In this document: positions 26,635-34,757 of the stretch, in pieces
Position numbering within the stretch: the stretch's first letter is position 1
How the letters are laid out: each line of letters opens with the position of its first letter
Source of the DNA: Paraburkholderia sediminicola
GTDB lineage: Bacteria > Pseudomonadota > Gammaproteobacteria > Burkholderiales > Burkholderiaceae
Assembly (NCBI RefSeq): GCF_902859805.1
Contig: NZ_CADIKC010000003.1
Coordinates: 310,001-374,000, forward strand
Direction of reading: 5' to 3'
Length of the DNA: 64,000 nucleotides
Program-made: the position numbers and the translations under genes
Notes under the pieces: model-generated
Seen by the model: only the letters and a program-made list of their open reading frames with translations
Database searches by the model: none
Told to the model about the DNA's origin: nothing

Positions 26635-27827
26635 AGGCGCCATCAGTTTATTTGCACGCGCTCGGCATGATCAATGCGCTCGGCGGCGACCTCGATGCAA
26701 TCGTCCCGGCGCTTGTCGCCGGTCACGCACCGGGTATGGCGCACGCGCATACCGGCATTGGCGAAGCGTTTGTCGGCAGCGTGCTCGCGCCGCTCGATCT
26801 GGCGCCGCCCGCCGGGCTCGCACGCTACGACTGCCGCAATAACCGCTTGCTGCTGGCCGCGCTGACGCAGATCGCGCCGTCAGTCGACGCGGCGCGCGAG
26901 CGTTACGGCGCGCATCGGATCGGCGTGGTGCTCGGCACCAGCACGTCGGGTATCGAAGCGGCCGAAGCCGCGTTCGTCTATCAGGCGCAAGCGGGCAATC
27001 TGCCCGCAAACTTCAATTACCGGCAGATGGAGATCGGGACCGCCGCGCCGTTCGCCGCCGCCGCGCTCGGCGTGCAAGGCCCGGCCTTCACGATCTCGAC
27101 CGCGTGCACCTCGAGCGCGAAGGCTTTTGCGTCGGCGCGCCGTCTGCTGCAATTACGGCTGTGCGACGCGGTGGTGGTGGGTGGCGTCGATTCGTTGTGC
27201 GAGTTGACGGTGCAGGGTTTCGCTTCGCTCGAATCGACCAGTGGCGTACGCACCAATCCGATGAGCCGCAATCGCTGCGGGATCAATGTCGGCGAAGGCG
27301 CAGCCGTGTTCCTGATGAGCCGCGAAGAAGCGGCAGTACGGCTTGCGGGTGTTGGCGAATCGAGCGATGCCCATCATATTTCCTCGCCGGACCCCAAAGG
27401 GGTGGGCGGCGAACTCGCCCTGCAGGCCGCATTGGCCGACGCGGGCGTCGCACCGTCAGCCATCGGCTATGTGAATCTGCACGCCACCGCTACACGCAAG
27501 AACGACGAGATGGAAGCGAAGCTGATGGCGCGTGTCTTCCCCAACGGCGTGGCGACGAGCGGCACCAAGCCGCTGACGGGTCACCAGCTCGGCGCGGCGG
27601 GCGCGACCGAGCTCGCCTTCGCATGGCTCACGCTGGCGGGCGCGAATGGCTCGCAACCCGTGCCGCTGCCGCGTCATCTATGGGACGGCGAGGCGGATCC
27701 CGCTTTGCCGGTGCTCGACCTGGTCGAAACCGAGCGCTTCCTGCCGCAAGGCGCGGGACCGCAGTATGTGATGAGCAACTCGTTTGCGTTCGGCGGCAGC
27801 AATGTCAGCCTGATTCTCGGACGGTGA
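26631..27827 (+). CDS. apeO: Beta-ketoacyl-ACP synthase of the aryl polyene synthase (ApeO)
   Basis: 398 residues. Catalytic triad visible: Cys in STACTSSA, His in NLHATATRKND, His in TKPLTGHQLGAAG. The usual HGTST is HATAT here. Start ATG 26631 has AAGGAGG. In characterised systems ApeO forms the heterodimer with the ApeC chain-length factor and performs the iterative condensations. Assignment to ApeO rests on the order M-O-P-Q. Confidence 0.88.
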   Translation: MKAPSVYLHALGMINALGGDLDAIVPALVAGHAPGMAHAHTGIGEAFVGSVLAPLDLAPPAGLARYDCRNNRLLLAALTQIAPSVDAARERYGAHRIGVVLGTSTSGIEAAEAAFVYQAQAGNLPANFNYRQMEIGTAAPFAAAALGVQGPAFTISTACTSSAKAFASARRLLQLRLCDAVVVGGVDSLCELTVQGFASLESTSGVRTNPMSRNRCGINVGEGAAVFLMSREEAAVRLAGVGESSDAHHISSPDPKGVGGELALQAALADAGVAPSAIGYVNLHATATRKNDEMEAKLMARVFPNGVATSGTKPLTGHQLGAAGATELAFAWLTLAGANGSQPVPLPRHLWDGEADPALPVLDLVETERFLPQGAGPQYVMSNSFAFGGSNVSLILGR

Positions 27828-27835
27828 CGCGCGCG

Positions 27836-28321
27836 ATGACCCAGACGTTCTCCATTCAGGATCTCATCCTGCAACCGATCGAAACGATCATCCCGCATCG
27901 CGGCACCATGCTGCTGATCGACGCCGTGAGCGCGTTCAGCGAAGAGGCACTGAGTGCGCGCGCCACCGTCCATGCCGACGCCTGGTATGCCGACACCGAC
28001 GGCGCGATGCCTGCATGGATCGGTATCGAGTTGATGGCGCAGACTATCGCGGCGCACGTCGCGCTGCTGGCCATGCGCGGCGGTGGCCAGGCGCGCCCCG
28101 GTGTGCTGCTCGGCTCGCGCAGCTATCGCGCTTTGCAACCGTCGTTTGCCGGCGGTGCACAGTTACTGGTCCGCGCAACAGAATTGCTGCGTAGCGAAGA
28201 AGGCCACGGCGCCTACGAATGCACGATCCACCATGGCGACGTGTGTTGCGCCGAGGCGGTCATCAAGGTCTTTCAGCCGCGCGATTTTCAGTCATTCATC
28301 GAAGGGAGTTTCAGTTCATGA
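27836..28321 (+). CDS. apeP: Hotdog-fold 3-hydroxyacyl-ACP dehydratase (ApeP)
   Basis: 161 residues. IETIIPHRGTMLLIDAV contains the catalytic His, and WIGIELMAQTIAAHVAL contains the conserved central-helix Glu region of FabZ-like/ApeP dehydratases. Together with the ApeI domain of the ligase fusion it should form the dehydratase heterodimer producing trans double bonds. A GTG 12 bases upstream is an alternative start. It overlaps the ketoreductase by four bases. Confidence 0.88.
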   Translation: MTQTFSIQDLILQPIETIIPHRGTMLLIDAVSAFSEEALSARATVHADAWYADTDGAMPAWIGIELMAQTIAAHVALLAMRGGGQARPGVLLGSRSYRALQPSFAGGAQLLVRATELLRSEEGHGAYECTIHHGDVCCAEAVIKVFQPRDFQSFIEGSFSS

Positions 28322-29043
28322 GCCGGCGTGTTCTCGTTACCGGCGCAAGCCGCGGCATCGGCCGCGCGATTGCGTACAAGTTGGCCGCCGACGGCTTCGC
28401 GGTGTCCGTGCATTGCCGCACGGGCCGCACCGAAGCCGAAGCCGTGGCAACGGGCATCGCAGCGCAAGGCGGGACGGCGCGCGTGCTGCAATTCGACGTG
28501 CGCGATCGCGCCGCGTGCCGTGAAGTGCTCGAAGTAGATGTCGTGGCGCACGGCGCCTATTACGGCATCGTATGCAGCGCGGGCGTAACGCGCGACGCCG
28601 CGTTCCCTGCGCTCACCGAAGAAGACTGGGACATCGTCATCGAAACCGGTCTCGACTCGTTCTACAACGTCGTCCATCCGCTGACCATGCCGATGGTGCG
28701 GGCGAAGAAGGGCGGGCGCATCGTCACGATCGCGTCGGTCTCCGGCGTGATGGGCAATCGCGGCCAGGTCAACTACAGCGCGGCGAAGGCCGGCCTGATC
28801 GGCGCGTCCAAGGCGCTCGCCGTCGAACTGGCGACGCGCAACATCACCGTCAATTGCGTCGCGCCGGGTTTGATCGATACCGGCATGCTCGACGACATGC
28901 CGCTCGAGCAGGCATTGAAGACGGTGCCGATGAACCGCGTCGGCCAGCCTGCCGAAGTGGCGTCCGTGGTCAGCTTCCTGATGTCGGATGCGGCCTCGTA
29001 TGTCACGCGTCAGGTGATCGGCGTCAATGGTGGGATGGTGTAA
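28318..29043 (+). CDS. apeQ: 3-ketoacyl-ACP reductase, FabG-like SDR (ApeQ)
   Basis: 241 residues. Rossmann motif VTGASRGIGRA, catalytic Ser in IASVSGV and YSAAK giving Tyr-x-x-x-Lys; NGGMV is the typical C-terminus. Reduces the 3-keto group after each condensation. Ribosome-binding site GAAGGGAG. The TAATG stop/start junction couples it to the next ketosynthase. Confidence 0.9.
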   Translation: MSRRVLVTGASRGIGRAIAYKLAADGFAVSVHCRTGRTEAEAVATGIAAQGGTARVLQFDVRDRAACREVLEVDVVAHGAYYGIVCSAGVTRDAAFPALTEEDWDIVIETGLDSFYNVVHPLTMPMVRAKKGGRIVTIASVSGVMGNRGQVNYSAAKAGLIGASKALAVELATRNITVNCVAPGLIDTGMLDDMPLEQALKTVPMNRVGQPAEVASVVSFLMSDAASYVTRQVIGVNGGMV

Positions 29044-30269
29044 TGAAACGCGTCGTCATTACCGGCATGGGGGGCGTCACGGCGTTCGGTGACGACTGGG
29101 ACGCAATCGAAGCACGCCTGAAGCGCGGCGTGAATGCGGTGCGCCGCATGCCCGAGTGGGATTACTTCGAGTCGCTGCATACGCGGCTCGCGTGTCCGTT
29201 GCCGGGCTTCACGGCGCCTGTGCATTACCCGCGCAAGAAAACCCGCTCGATGGGGCCGGTGTCCATGTACTCGGTGCGAGCAAGCGAACTGGCGCTCGCC
29301 GACGCGGGCCTCGCCGACGACGCATCCATCAAGGACGGTCGCATGGGCGTCGCCTACGGCTCATCGTCGGGCTCGGTGCAGCCGATTCGTGCGTTCGGCA
29401 CGATGCTCGAAACCGGCTCGATGAGCGACGTCACGTCGAACAGCTATGTGCAGATGATGCCGCACACCACGGCCGTCAACGTCAGCCTGTTCTGGGATCT
29501 GAAAGGGCGGATCATCCCGACCTCGTGCGCGTGCGCATCGGGCAGTCAGGCGATCGGCTACGCGTATGAGGCGATCCAGGCCGGCAAGCAGACGCTGATG
29601 CTGGCAGGCGGCGCGGAAGAAATGTCGGGTCCGGCGGTCGCCGTATTCGACACGCTGTACGCCACCAGCACGCGTAACGACGAGCCGCATCTCACGCCGC
29701 GTCCGTTCGACGCCGCGCGCGACGGCCTCGTGGTTGGCGAAGGCGCGGCGACGCTGGTGCTCGAAGAATACGAACATGCGATGGCGCGCGGCGCGCGGAT
29801 TCATGCGGAGATCGTTGGCTTCGGCTGCAATTCGGACGGCGCGCATATGACCCAGCCGACTGCCGAAACCATGGCGCTGGCCATGCAGCTTGCTTTGAAA
29901 GATGCGCAACTGCCGCCCGAAGCGATTGCCTACGTGAACGCGCACGGCACCTCCACGGACCGCGGCGACATCGCCGAGAGCCATGCGACCGCGCAGACCT
30001 TCGGCGCGCGCATGCCGATCAGTTCGCTCAAGAGCTATGTCGGCCATACGCTCGGTGCATGCGGTGCGCTGGAGGCGTGGTGGACCATCGAGATGATGAA
30101 GCGTAACTGGTATGCGCCGACCTTGAATCTGGAGAATGTCGATCCGGCCTGCGCGCCGCTCGATTACATCGTCGGCGCGGGTCGTGAGATCGACGCCGAA
30201 CATGTGATGAGCAACAACTTTGCGTTCGGCGGCATCAACACGTCGCTGATTTTCAGGCGCGTTCGATGA
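29043..30269 (+). CDS. apeR: Beta-ketoacyl-ACP synthase, FabF-like (ApeR position)
   Basis: 408 residues with a complete triad: Cys in SCACASGS, His in NAHGTSTDRGD and His in KSYVGHTLGACG. It retains the standard HGTST motif, unlike the other two ketosynthases of the operon. Position directly after apeQ matches ApeR, thought to make initiating or elongating condensations as a homodimer. Sequence alone does not fix its role. Confidence 0.82.
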   Translation: MKRVVITGMGGVTAFGDDWDAIEARLKRGVNAVRRMPEWDYFESLHTRLACPLPGFTAPVHYPRKKTRSMGPVSMYSVRASELALADAGLADDASIKDGRMGVAYGSSSGSVQPIRAFGTMLETGSMSDVTSNSYVQMMPHTTAVNVSLFWDLKGRIIPTSCACASGSQAIGYAYEAIQAGKQTLMLAGGAEEMSGPAVAVFDTLYATSTRNDEPHLTPRPFDAARDGLVVGEGAATLVLEEYEHAMARGARIHAEIVGFGCNSDGAHMTQPTAETMALAMQLALKDAQLPPEAIAYVNAHGTSTDRGDIAESHATAQTFGARMPISSLKSYVGHTLGACGALEAWWTIEMMKRNWYAPTLNLENVDPACAPLDYIVGAGREIDAEHVMSNNFAFGGINTSLIFRRVR

Positions 30270-31495
30270 GCGTGCCGATGCAACGCGTGGTCGTCACCGG
30301 CATGGGGATCGTGTCGTGCCTCGGCAATACGCTCGGCGATGTGTCCGCCGCGCTGCGCGCGGGCCGCTCGCGCATCGAGCGGATCGACGCGTGGCGTGAG
30401 CGCGGTTTCGGCTCACAGGTGGCGGGCGTCGCGTCGGTCGGAGAGGAGCCGCCGTTCGATCGCAAGCTCGAACGCTTCATGGGCGACACGGCGCGCTTTG
30501 CGTGCCACGCAGCGAAGAAAGCGATCGACGATGCCGGGCTCGACCTCGCCGTGTTGCGCTCGCCGCACGCCGGCACGGTGATCGGCTCAGGCGTCGGCAC
30601 GATGTCGAGTTACGACGTGTCCATGTCGATTGCGAATTCCCGCGGCGTTGACAAAGTGCCGCCATATACGGTTCCGCATGCGATGAGCAGCACCGCGTCG
30701 GCCAATGTCGCGCAGGTGTTCGGACTCGAGGGTGTGAGCTATTCGCCGTCGTCGGCATGCACGACCTCGGCGCTCGCGATTGGCCAGGCGATGCAGCTGA
30801 TCCGGACCGGTCGCCAGAAGATCGTGCTGGCCGGTGGCAGCGAGTCCTTGCACGACAACATGACGCTGATGTTCGACGCGATGGGTGCACTGTCGCGCGG
30901 CTTCAACGATACGCCGCAGCGTGCTTCGCGGCCCTACGACACGGCGCGCGACGGCTTCGTGATCGCCTCGGGCGGCGGCGTGCTGGTGCTCGAATCGCTC
31001 GATCATGCGTTGGCGCGTGGAGCCCGCATTTACGCCGAGCTGACCGGTTTCGGCGACTGCACGGACCGCGCGGGCATGGTCACGCCGCATGCGGCCGGCA
31101 TCGCGCGGGCGATGCGTGGCGCGTTGGGCGAAGCGGGCAAGCGTCCGGACTACGTCAACACGCACGCACCGTCTACGCCGCTTGGCGACGTCGAGGAATT
31201 GCGCGCATTGACTGACGTATTTGGCGCAGATGTCCCGGCGTTTTCGTCGACCAAGGGTATGACCGGGCATCCGCTCGGCGCATGCGGCGCGCACGAGGCG
31301 ATCTACACATTGCTGATGATGCGCGACGGTTTTATCGCGGGTACGGCGGGCATCGAGACGCCGGAGCCGGGCGTCGACGGCATGCCGCTCGTGCGCACGA
31401 CACGCGACGCACGCATCGGTTCGGCGATGTCGATTTCATTCGGGTTCGGCGGCAGTTGCGCAAGCCTGATATTTGAAGGGTGGCAGGGCGGTTGA
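30266..31495 (+). CDS. Additional FabB-like beta-ketoacyl-ACP synthase of the aryl polyene locus
   Basis: 409 residues. MQRVVVTGMGIVSCLGNTLG and RKLERFMGDTARFACHAAKK-type features (here DRKLERFMGDTARFACHAA) resemble FabB. Triad residues are present: Cys in SSACTTSA, His in NTHAPSTPLGD and His in TKGMTGHPLGACG. The second motif reads HAPST instead of HGTST, replacing a Thr that contacts the pantetheine arm. It could be a specialised starter ketosynthase or have reduced activity. It could equally be the true ApeR, with the preceding gene being the extra copy. Overlaps the previous gene by four bases. Confidence 0.8.
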   Translation: MSVPMQRVVVTGMGIVSCLGNTLGDVSAALRAGRSRIERIDAWRERGFGSQVAGVASVGEEPPFDRKLERFMGDTARFACHAAKKAIDDAGLDLAVLRSPHAGTVIGSGVGTMSSYDVSMSIANSRGVDKVPPYTVPHAMSSTASANVAQVFGLEGVSYSPSSACTTSALAIGQAMQLIRTGRQKIVLAGGSESLHDNMTLMFDAMGALSRGFNDTPQRASRPYDTARDGFVIASGGGVLVLESLDHALARGARIYAELTGFGDCTDRAGMVTPHAAGIARAMRGALGEAGKRPDYVNTHAPSTPLGDVEELRALTDVFGADVPAFSSTKGMTGHPLGACGAHEAIYTLLMMRDGFIAGTAGIETPEPGVDGMPLVRTTRDARIGSAMSISFGFGGSCASLIFEGWQGG

Positions 31496-31531
31496 ACCGG
31501 CCGCGATTTTAAAAAAACGAGGGTAATAAAA

Positions 31532-31954
31532 ATGAAAAGAGTTTTTGTGCTGGGTGCGTTGGCGGTGGTGGTGCTGACGCAAGCGGGATGTGCCACAGAC
31601 GTGAAATCGGTGCCGCTCGCGGCGGCCGGCGGTCAGTCGCGCGGGGGCGTGCCGGTGTATTTCGGCCAGCAGAGCCACCCGGCGGTAACGGCCAGGTTGG
31701 GCGACGTGTCCTTCTCGGTGCGCATCGCGCGCAAGGTGGCGAGTCCGGACGACGCGTGTCATGAAGCGCTTGCCGAAGCCGTGCAGAAGCTGCGCGCGGC
31801 AGCTCGCGAGCGCAATGCCAACGCCGTGATCGACGTATCGACACGCTTTCATAGCACCGAGAGCAACTCGTCAACCGACTTCACGTGCGGCGTGAGCCCG
31901 AGCGCGGCCGCCATTGCCGTCAACGGCCAGCTTGTCGTGCTGGAAGCGAACTAG
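31532..31954 (+). CDS. Small lipoprotein at the end of the aryl polyene operon (140 aa)
   Basis: Signal peptide with lipobox LTQAGC (Cys 20). The mature part has FGQQSHPAV, a central helix DDACHEALAEAVQKLRAAAR and NANAVIDVSTRF, then SSTDFTCGVSPSAAAIAVNG. The pattern resembles the following gene and, loosely, YbjQ/DUF4156-type domains. It lies 36 bp after the last ketosynthase and has a GAGGGTAA leader, so it is probably cotranscribed. Function unknown; an envelope role in holding the pigment is inference. Confidence 0.7.
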   Translation: MKRVFVLGALAVVVLTQAGCATDVKSVPLAAAGGQSRGGVPVYFGQQSHPAVTARLGDVSFSVRIARKVASPDDACHEALAEAVQKLRAAARERNANAVIDVSTRFHSTESNSSTDFTCGVSPSAAAIAVNGQLVVLEAN

Positions 31955-32007
31955 GTCGAATCGGATTCAGAACTCACAAGAGCAACAAAAACCACTCAGG
32001 AGTCTCG

Positions 32008-32442
32008 ATGAAACGCAATCTGCTGTTTGCCGCGTTGTTCGCTTCGCTCGCCACTCCGGCTTTTGCCCGCGACACGGTCGATAACTATCCGGTCGCACCG
32101 GCGCTGCAGAGCGAACCGGGCAAGGTCAGTGACGACATCGCGTTGTATTTCGCGGGCCAGCGGCATCCGGCCGTGGTCAAAACGATCGGCGAGTTCGCGA
32201 CCAACAAGAAGACCAACGCCTTTGGCAAGAGCGACCTGGAAGCGTGCCAGCACGTGTTCCTTTCGGCCGTGATCGAGTTGCAGGATCGCGCGCGCAAGGA
32301 AGGCGGCAATGCCGTGATCAACATCAAGAGCAACTACAAGAACGAAGTGCGTGAGAGCGCGACCGAGTTCACGTGTGGCGCGGGTGCGGTAATTGCTGGT
32401 GTGGCGCTGAAGGGCGATGTGGTGACGCTGCGCGGCAAATGA
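32008..32442 (+). CDS. Exported small protein, paralogue of the preceding lipoprotein (144 aa)
   Basis: Signal peptide MKRNLLFAALFASLATPAFA-R without a lipobox, so it is soluble periplasmic. It shares YFAGQRHPAV, a DLEACQHVFLSAVIELQDRA helix, GGNAVINIKSNY and ATEFTCGAG with the upstream gene. Proteins of this type are often labelled as excinuclease ATPase subunit in databases, which nothing in the sequence supports. Ribosome-binding site CAGGAG at 6 bases. Tandem duplication with different localisation is likely. Confidence 0.7.
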   Translation: MKRNLLFAALFASLATPAFARDTVDNYPVAPALQSEPGKVSDDIALYFAGQRHPAVVKTIGEFATNKKTNAFGKSDLEACQHVFLSAVIELQDRARKEGGNAVINIKSNYKNEVRESATEFTCGAGAVIAGVALKGDVVTLRGK

Positions 32443-32512
32443 TCACCGAAGTGGTGTTGAGCGTGCAAACAAGCGTGCAAATGAGCACGCAAATCAGCAT
32501 GCCGTGATGCTT

Positions 32513-32542
32513 GCCAGTGCGGTGGCATGCCACCGCACTGGC
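32513..32542. repeat. Perfect 30-bp palindrome between convergent genes
   Basis: GCCAGTGCGGTGGCA is immediately followed by its exact reverse complement, giving a very stable hairpin on both strands. There is no T run. It separates the + strand periplasmic gene from the - strand methyltransferase gene, so a bidirectional terminator or transcript-end stabiliser is likely. Confidence 0.6.
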
Positions 32543-32547
32543 GAAAT

Positions 32548-33276
32548 TCAGTCTGCCTTGACTGCCGCGACATTGACGAGCGTCTCACGACGCTTGCCAG
32601 GTTGCGGGTGGTACAGGCCGAGGCGCTCGAGGAGCCCGAAGTCTTTCGCGCGGCTCCACCAGAGATATGGCAGCGAGACGTTGCGCTGCTCGAAGCGGAA
32701 ACCGCCGCGGCGGATCATGTCGAGGTAGCCGTCGGCGCTTTTTTGCACGTGCATGGGATGGCGGAACAGCAGCCGGATCACCCACGATTTGATGTACGCG
32801 TCGGTGGATTCGGCGAACAGCAGGATGCCGCCTGGTTTGAGCACGCGGCGGAACTCGGCGAGCGCGCGGTCCTGCTCGACGAGATGGTGGAAGGTTTGAT
32901 GACAGAACACGATGTCGGCGCTGGCATCGGGCAGCGGCAATTGCGCGCAGTCGCCGTGCAGCACGTCGATATCGGCGAGCTTGTCTCGGCACGCGCGGGC
33001 TGCATTGGCAGCAAGCGTAAGAGACGGCTCGTGGAAATCGACGCCGACAAGGCGGCGCGGCTTGAACGCGTCGGCAAGCAGGTGGAACGAAATACCTTGT
33101 CCGCAGCCGACGTCGACGATCACCGGTGCGGCAGGCAAGGGCGCGTCGATCAGGCGTTTGAGGTCGTTGATCGCGACCCGCAGCACGTGATGTTCCCACG
33201 TGTAGGTGCGCAGGAACCAGATTCCGAAGGCCGTTTCCGGCACGAAAGGCACACGGGATGTTTCGGATGGCGACAC
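32548..33276 (-). CDS. SAM-dependent class I methyltransferase (aryl polyene tailoring)
   Basis: 242 residues. Motif I VIVDVGCGQGISFHLL, motif II GVDFHEPSL and DVLHGDCAQLPLPDASADIV followed by LKPGGILLFAEST are the standard SAM-binding elements. The frame continues upstream to 33552 across the divergent gene. I place the start at a GTG (33276) preceded by GGAG at 6 bases, giving a normal N-terminus. Aryl polyenes are often methylated on the ring, so ring C- or O-methylation is plausible. It is divergent from the halogenase-like gene. Confidence 0.82.
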   Translation of the reverse strand: MSPSETSRVPFVPETAFGIWFLRTYTWEHHVLRVAINDLKRLIDAPLPAAPVIVDVGCGQGISFHLLADAFKPRRLVGVDFHEPSLTLAANAARACRDKLADIDVLHGDCAQLPLPDASADIVFCHQTFHHLVEQDRALAEFRRVLKPGGILLFAESTDAYIKSWVIRLLFRHPMHVQKSADGYLDMIRRGGFRFEQRNVSLPYLWWSRAKDFGLLERLGLYHPQPGKRRETLVNVAAVKAD

Positions 33277-33379
33277 GCTGGGCTCCGACGAAATTTGTTC
33301 TTGCTGTGAAGCGTAATTGTAACGAAAAGTAAGGATGCAGCGTAACGCTGTTCCGTGCAAGCAAACGATTGAGGCAACC

Positions 33380-34633
33380 TTGAGTACACATTCGTCAAAG
33401 CGCATAACCGTCGACGTAGCGATCATCGGTGCGGGCCCGGCAGGCGCCGTCGCAGCGGCGCTCCTGCGCCGGGCGGGTCGCTCGGTGCTGGTGCTGGAGC
33501 GCCAGCATTTTCCGCGCTTCTCGATCGGCGAAAGCCTGCTGCCGCAAAGCATGGCCTACCTCGAAGAGGCGGGCATGCTGCAGGCGGTGGTCGAAGCCGG
33601 TTTCCAGTACAAGAACGGCGCGCATTTCATTCACCGCGGCCAGTCGTCGGCGTTCGATTTCCGCGACAAGCATTCGCCGGGTTGGGGCACCACGTACCAG
33701 GTCGAGCGCGCGGTGTTCGACGATATTCTGATTCGCTGTGCGGCCCAGCAGGGCGCCGACGTGCGCTTCGGCCATGCGGTGCGCGCGATGCAAACCGGCG
33801 AAAACGGCAACAAGCCGGTGCTCGAGGTGATCGACGAAGCGGAAAACGCCTATGAGGTGGAGGCGCACTTCGTGTTCGACGCGAGCGGCTTCGGCCGCGT
33901 GCTGCCACGCTTGCTGAATCTCGAAGCGCCTACGCGCATGCCGACACGCGCCGCAATCTTCACGCACGTACGCGATGGCATTCCTGCAGGCGCGACCGAT
34001 CGCAACAAGATCTGCGTGGCGACGCATCCGGAACGCCGCGATGTGTGGTTCTGGATGATTCCGCTGGCGGGCGGCCGTTCGTCGGTGGGCTGTGTCGCCG
34101 AGGCGAGTTTCCTCGATGTGCCGGAAGCTGGGCGCGACGCGAAACTGCGGGCGTTGATCCAGCAGGAGCCGACGCTCGGGCCGTTGATCGGCAATGCACC
34201 GTTCCTGATGCCGGTGCGTCATATCGGCGGCTATGCGGCAAACGTCGAGCGCTTGCATGGACCGGGCTACGCGTTGCTTGGCAATGCGGGGGAGTTTCTC
34301 GATCCTGTGTTCTCTTCCGGCGTGACGATTGCGCTGCGTTCCGCGCATCTCGCGGTGCAGACGTTGAACCGGCAACTCAATGGCGAGCAGGTCGACTGGT
34401 CGGCCGCTTATGACGTGCCGTTGCGCAAGGGGATCGATACGTTCCGTGCGTTTGTCGAGCGCTGGTATACCGGCGAGTTGCAGGACATCATTTTCTATCC
34501 GGACCAGACGCCGTCGATCCGCCGCATGATCAGCGCGGTGCTGGCGGGTTACGCGTGGGACGAGTCGAATCCGTATGTCGCCGATCCGGTGCGCCGTCTG
34601 AATGCGTTGCACGACGTGTGCACTCACGTTTGA
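33380..34633 (+). CDS. FAD-dependent oxidoreductase of the flavin-dependent halogenase superfamily
   Basis: 417 residues from a TTG start at 33380 with GAGG at 5 bases. An ATG at 33335 is open but has no spaced ribosome-binding site. The dinucleotide motif GAGPAG is at residues 17-22. WFWMIP at 223-228 matches the WxWxIP motif of flavin-dependent halogenases exactly. A Lys at about 78 in QYKNGAHF sits where the catalytic lysine is expected. Chlorinated or brominated aryl polyenes (flexirubin, xanthomonadin) give a precedent for ring halogenation. A non-halogenating desaturase or monooxygenase remains possible. Confidence 0.8.
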   Translation: MSTHSSKRITVDVAIIGAGPAGAVAAALLRRAGRSVLVLERQHFPRFSIGESLLPQSMAYLEEAGMLQAVVEAGFQYKNGAHFIHRGQSSAFDFRDKHSPGWGTTYQVERAVFDDILIRCAAQQGADVRFGHAVRAMQTGENGNKPVLEVIDEAENAYEVEAHFVFDASGFGRVLPRLLNLEAPTRMPTRAAIFTHVRDGIPAGATDRNKICVATHPERRDVWFWMIPLAGGRSSVGCVAEASFLDVPEAGRDAKLRALIQQEPTLGPLIGNAPFLMPVRHIGGYAANVERLHGPGYALLGNAGEFLDPVFSSGVTIALRSAHLAVQTLNRQLNGEQVDWSAAYDVPLRKGIDTFRAFVERWYTGELQDIIFYPDQTPSIRRMISAVLAGYAWDESNPYVADPVRRLNALHDVCTHV

Positions 34634-34679
34634 CCATGGATCGTTGACCGTTGATCGGGTTGCACGGCTCGGGCAAATG

Positions 34680-34712
34680 AAAACGGCGCTTCCTCGAGGA
34701 AGCGCCGTTTTT
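34680..34712 (+). terminator. Rho-independent terminator closing the aryl polyene locus
   Basis: A 15-bp perfect stem, AAACGGCGCTTCCTC with its complement, and a T run at 34708-34712. A run of A residues on the left flank makes it bidirectional, so it may also stop leftward transcription from guaD. Confidence 0.88.
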
Positions 34713-34720
34713 CATTCAAC

Positions 34721-34740
34721 CGCCTGAATCAATTCAGGCG
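34721..34740 (-). terminator. Hairpin just after guaD
   Basis: CGCCTGAA / TTCAGGCG stem with loop TCAA, 17 bases beyond the guaD stop codon. It has no T run of its own and probably works with the larger adjacent hairpin. Confidence 0.45.
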
Positions 34741-34757
34741 TTTGCTCACGAATCGGA

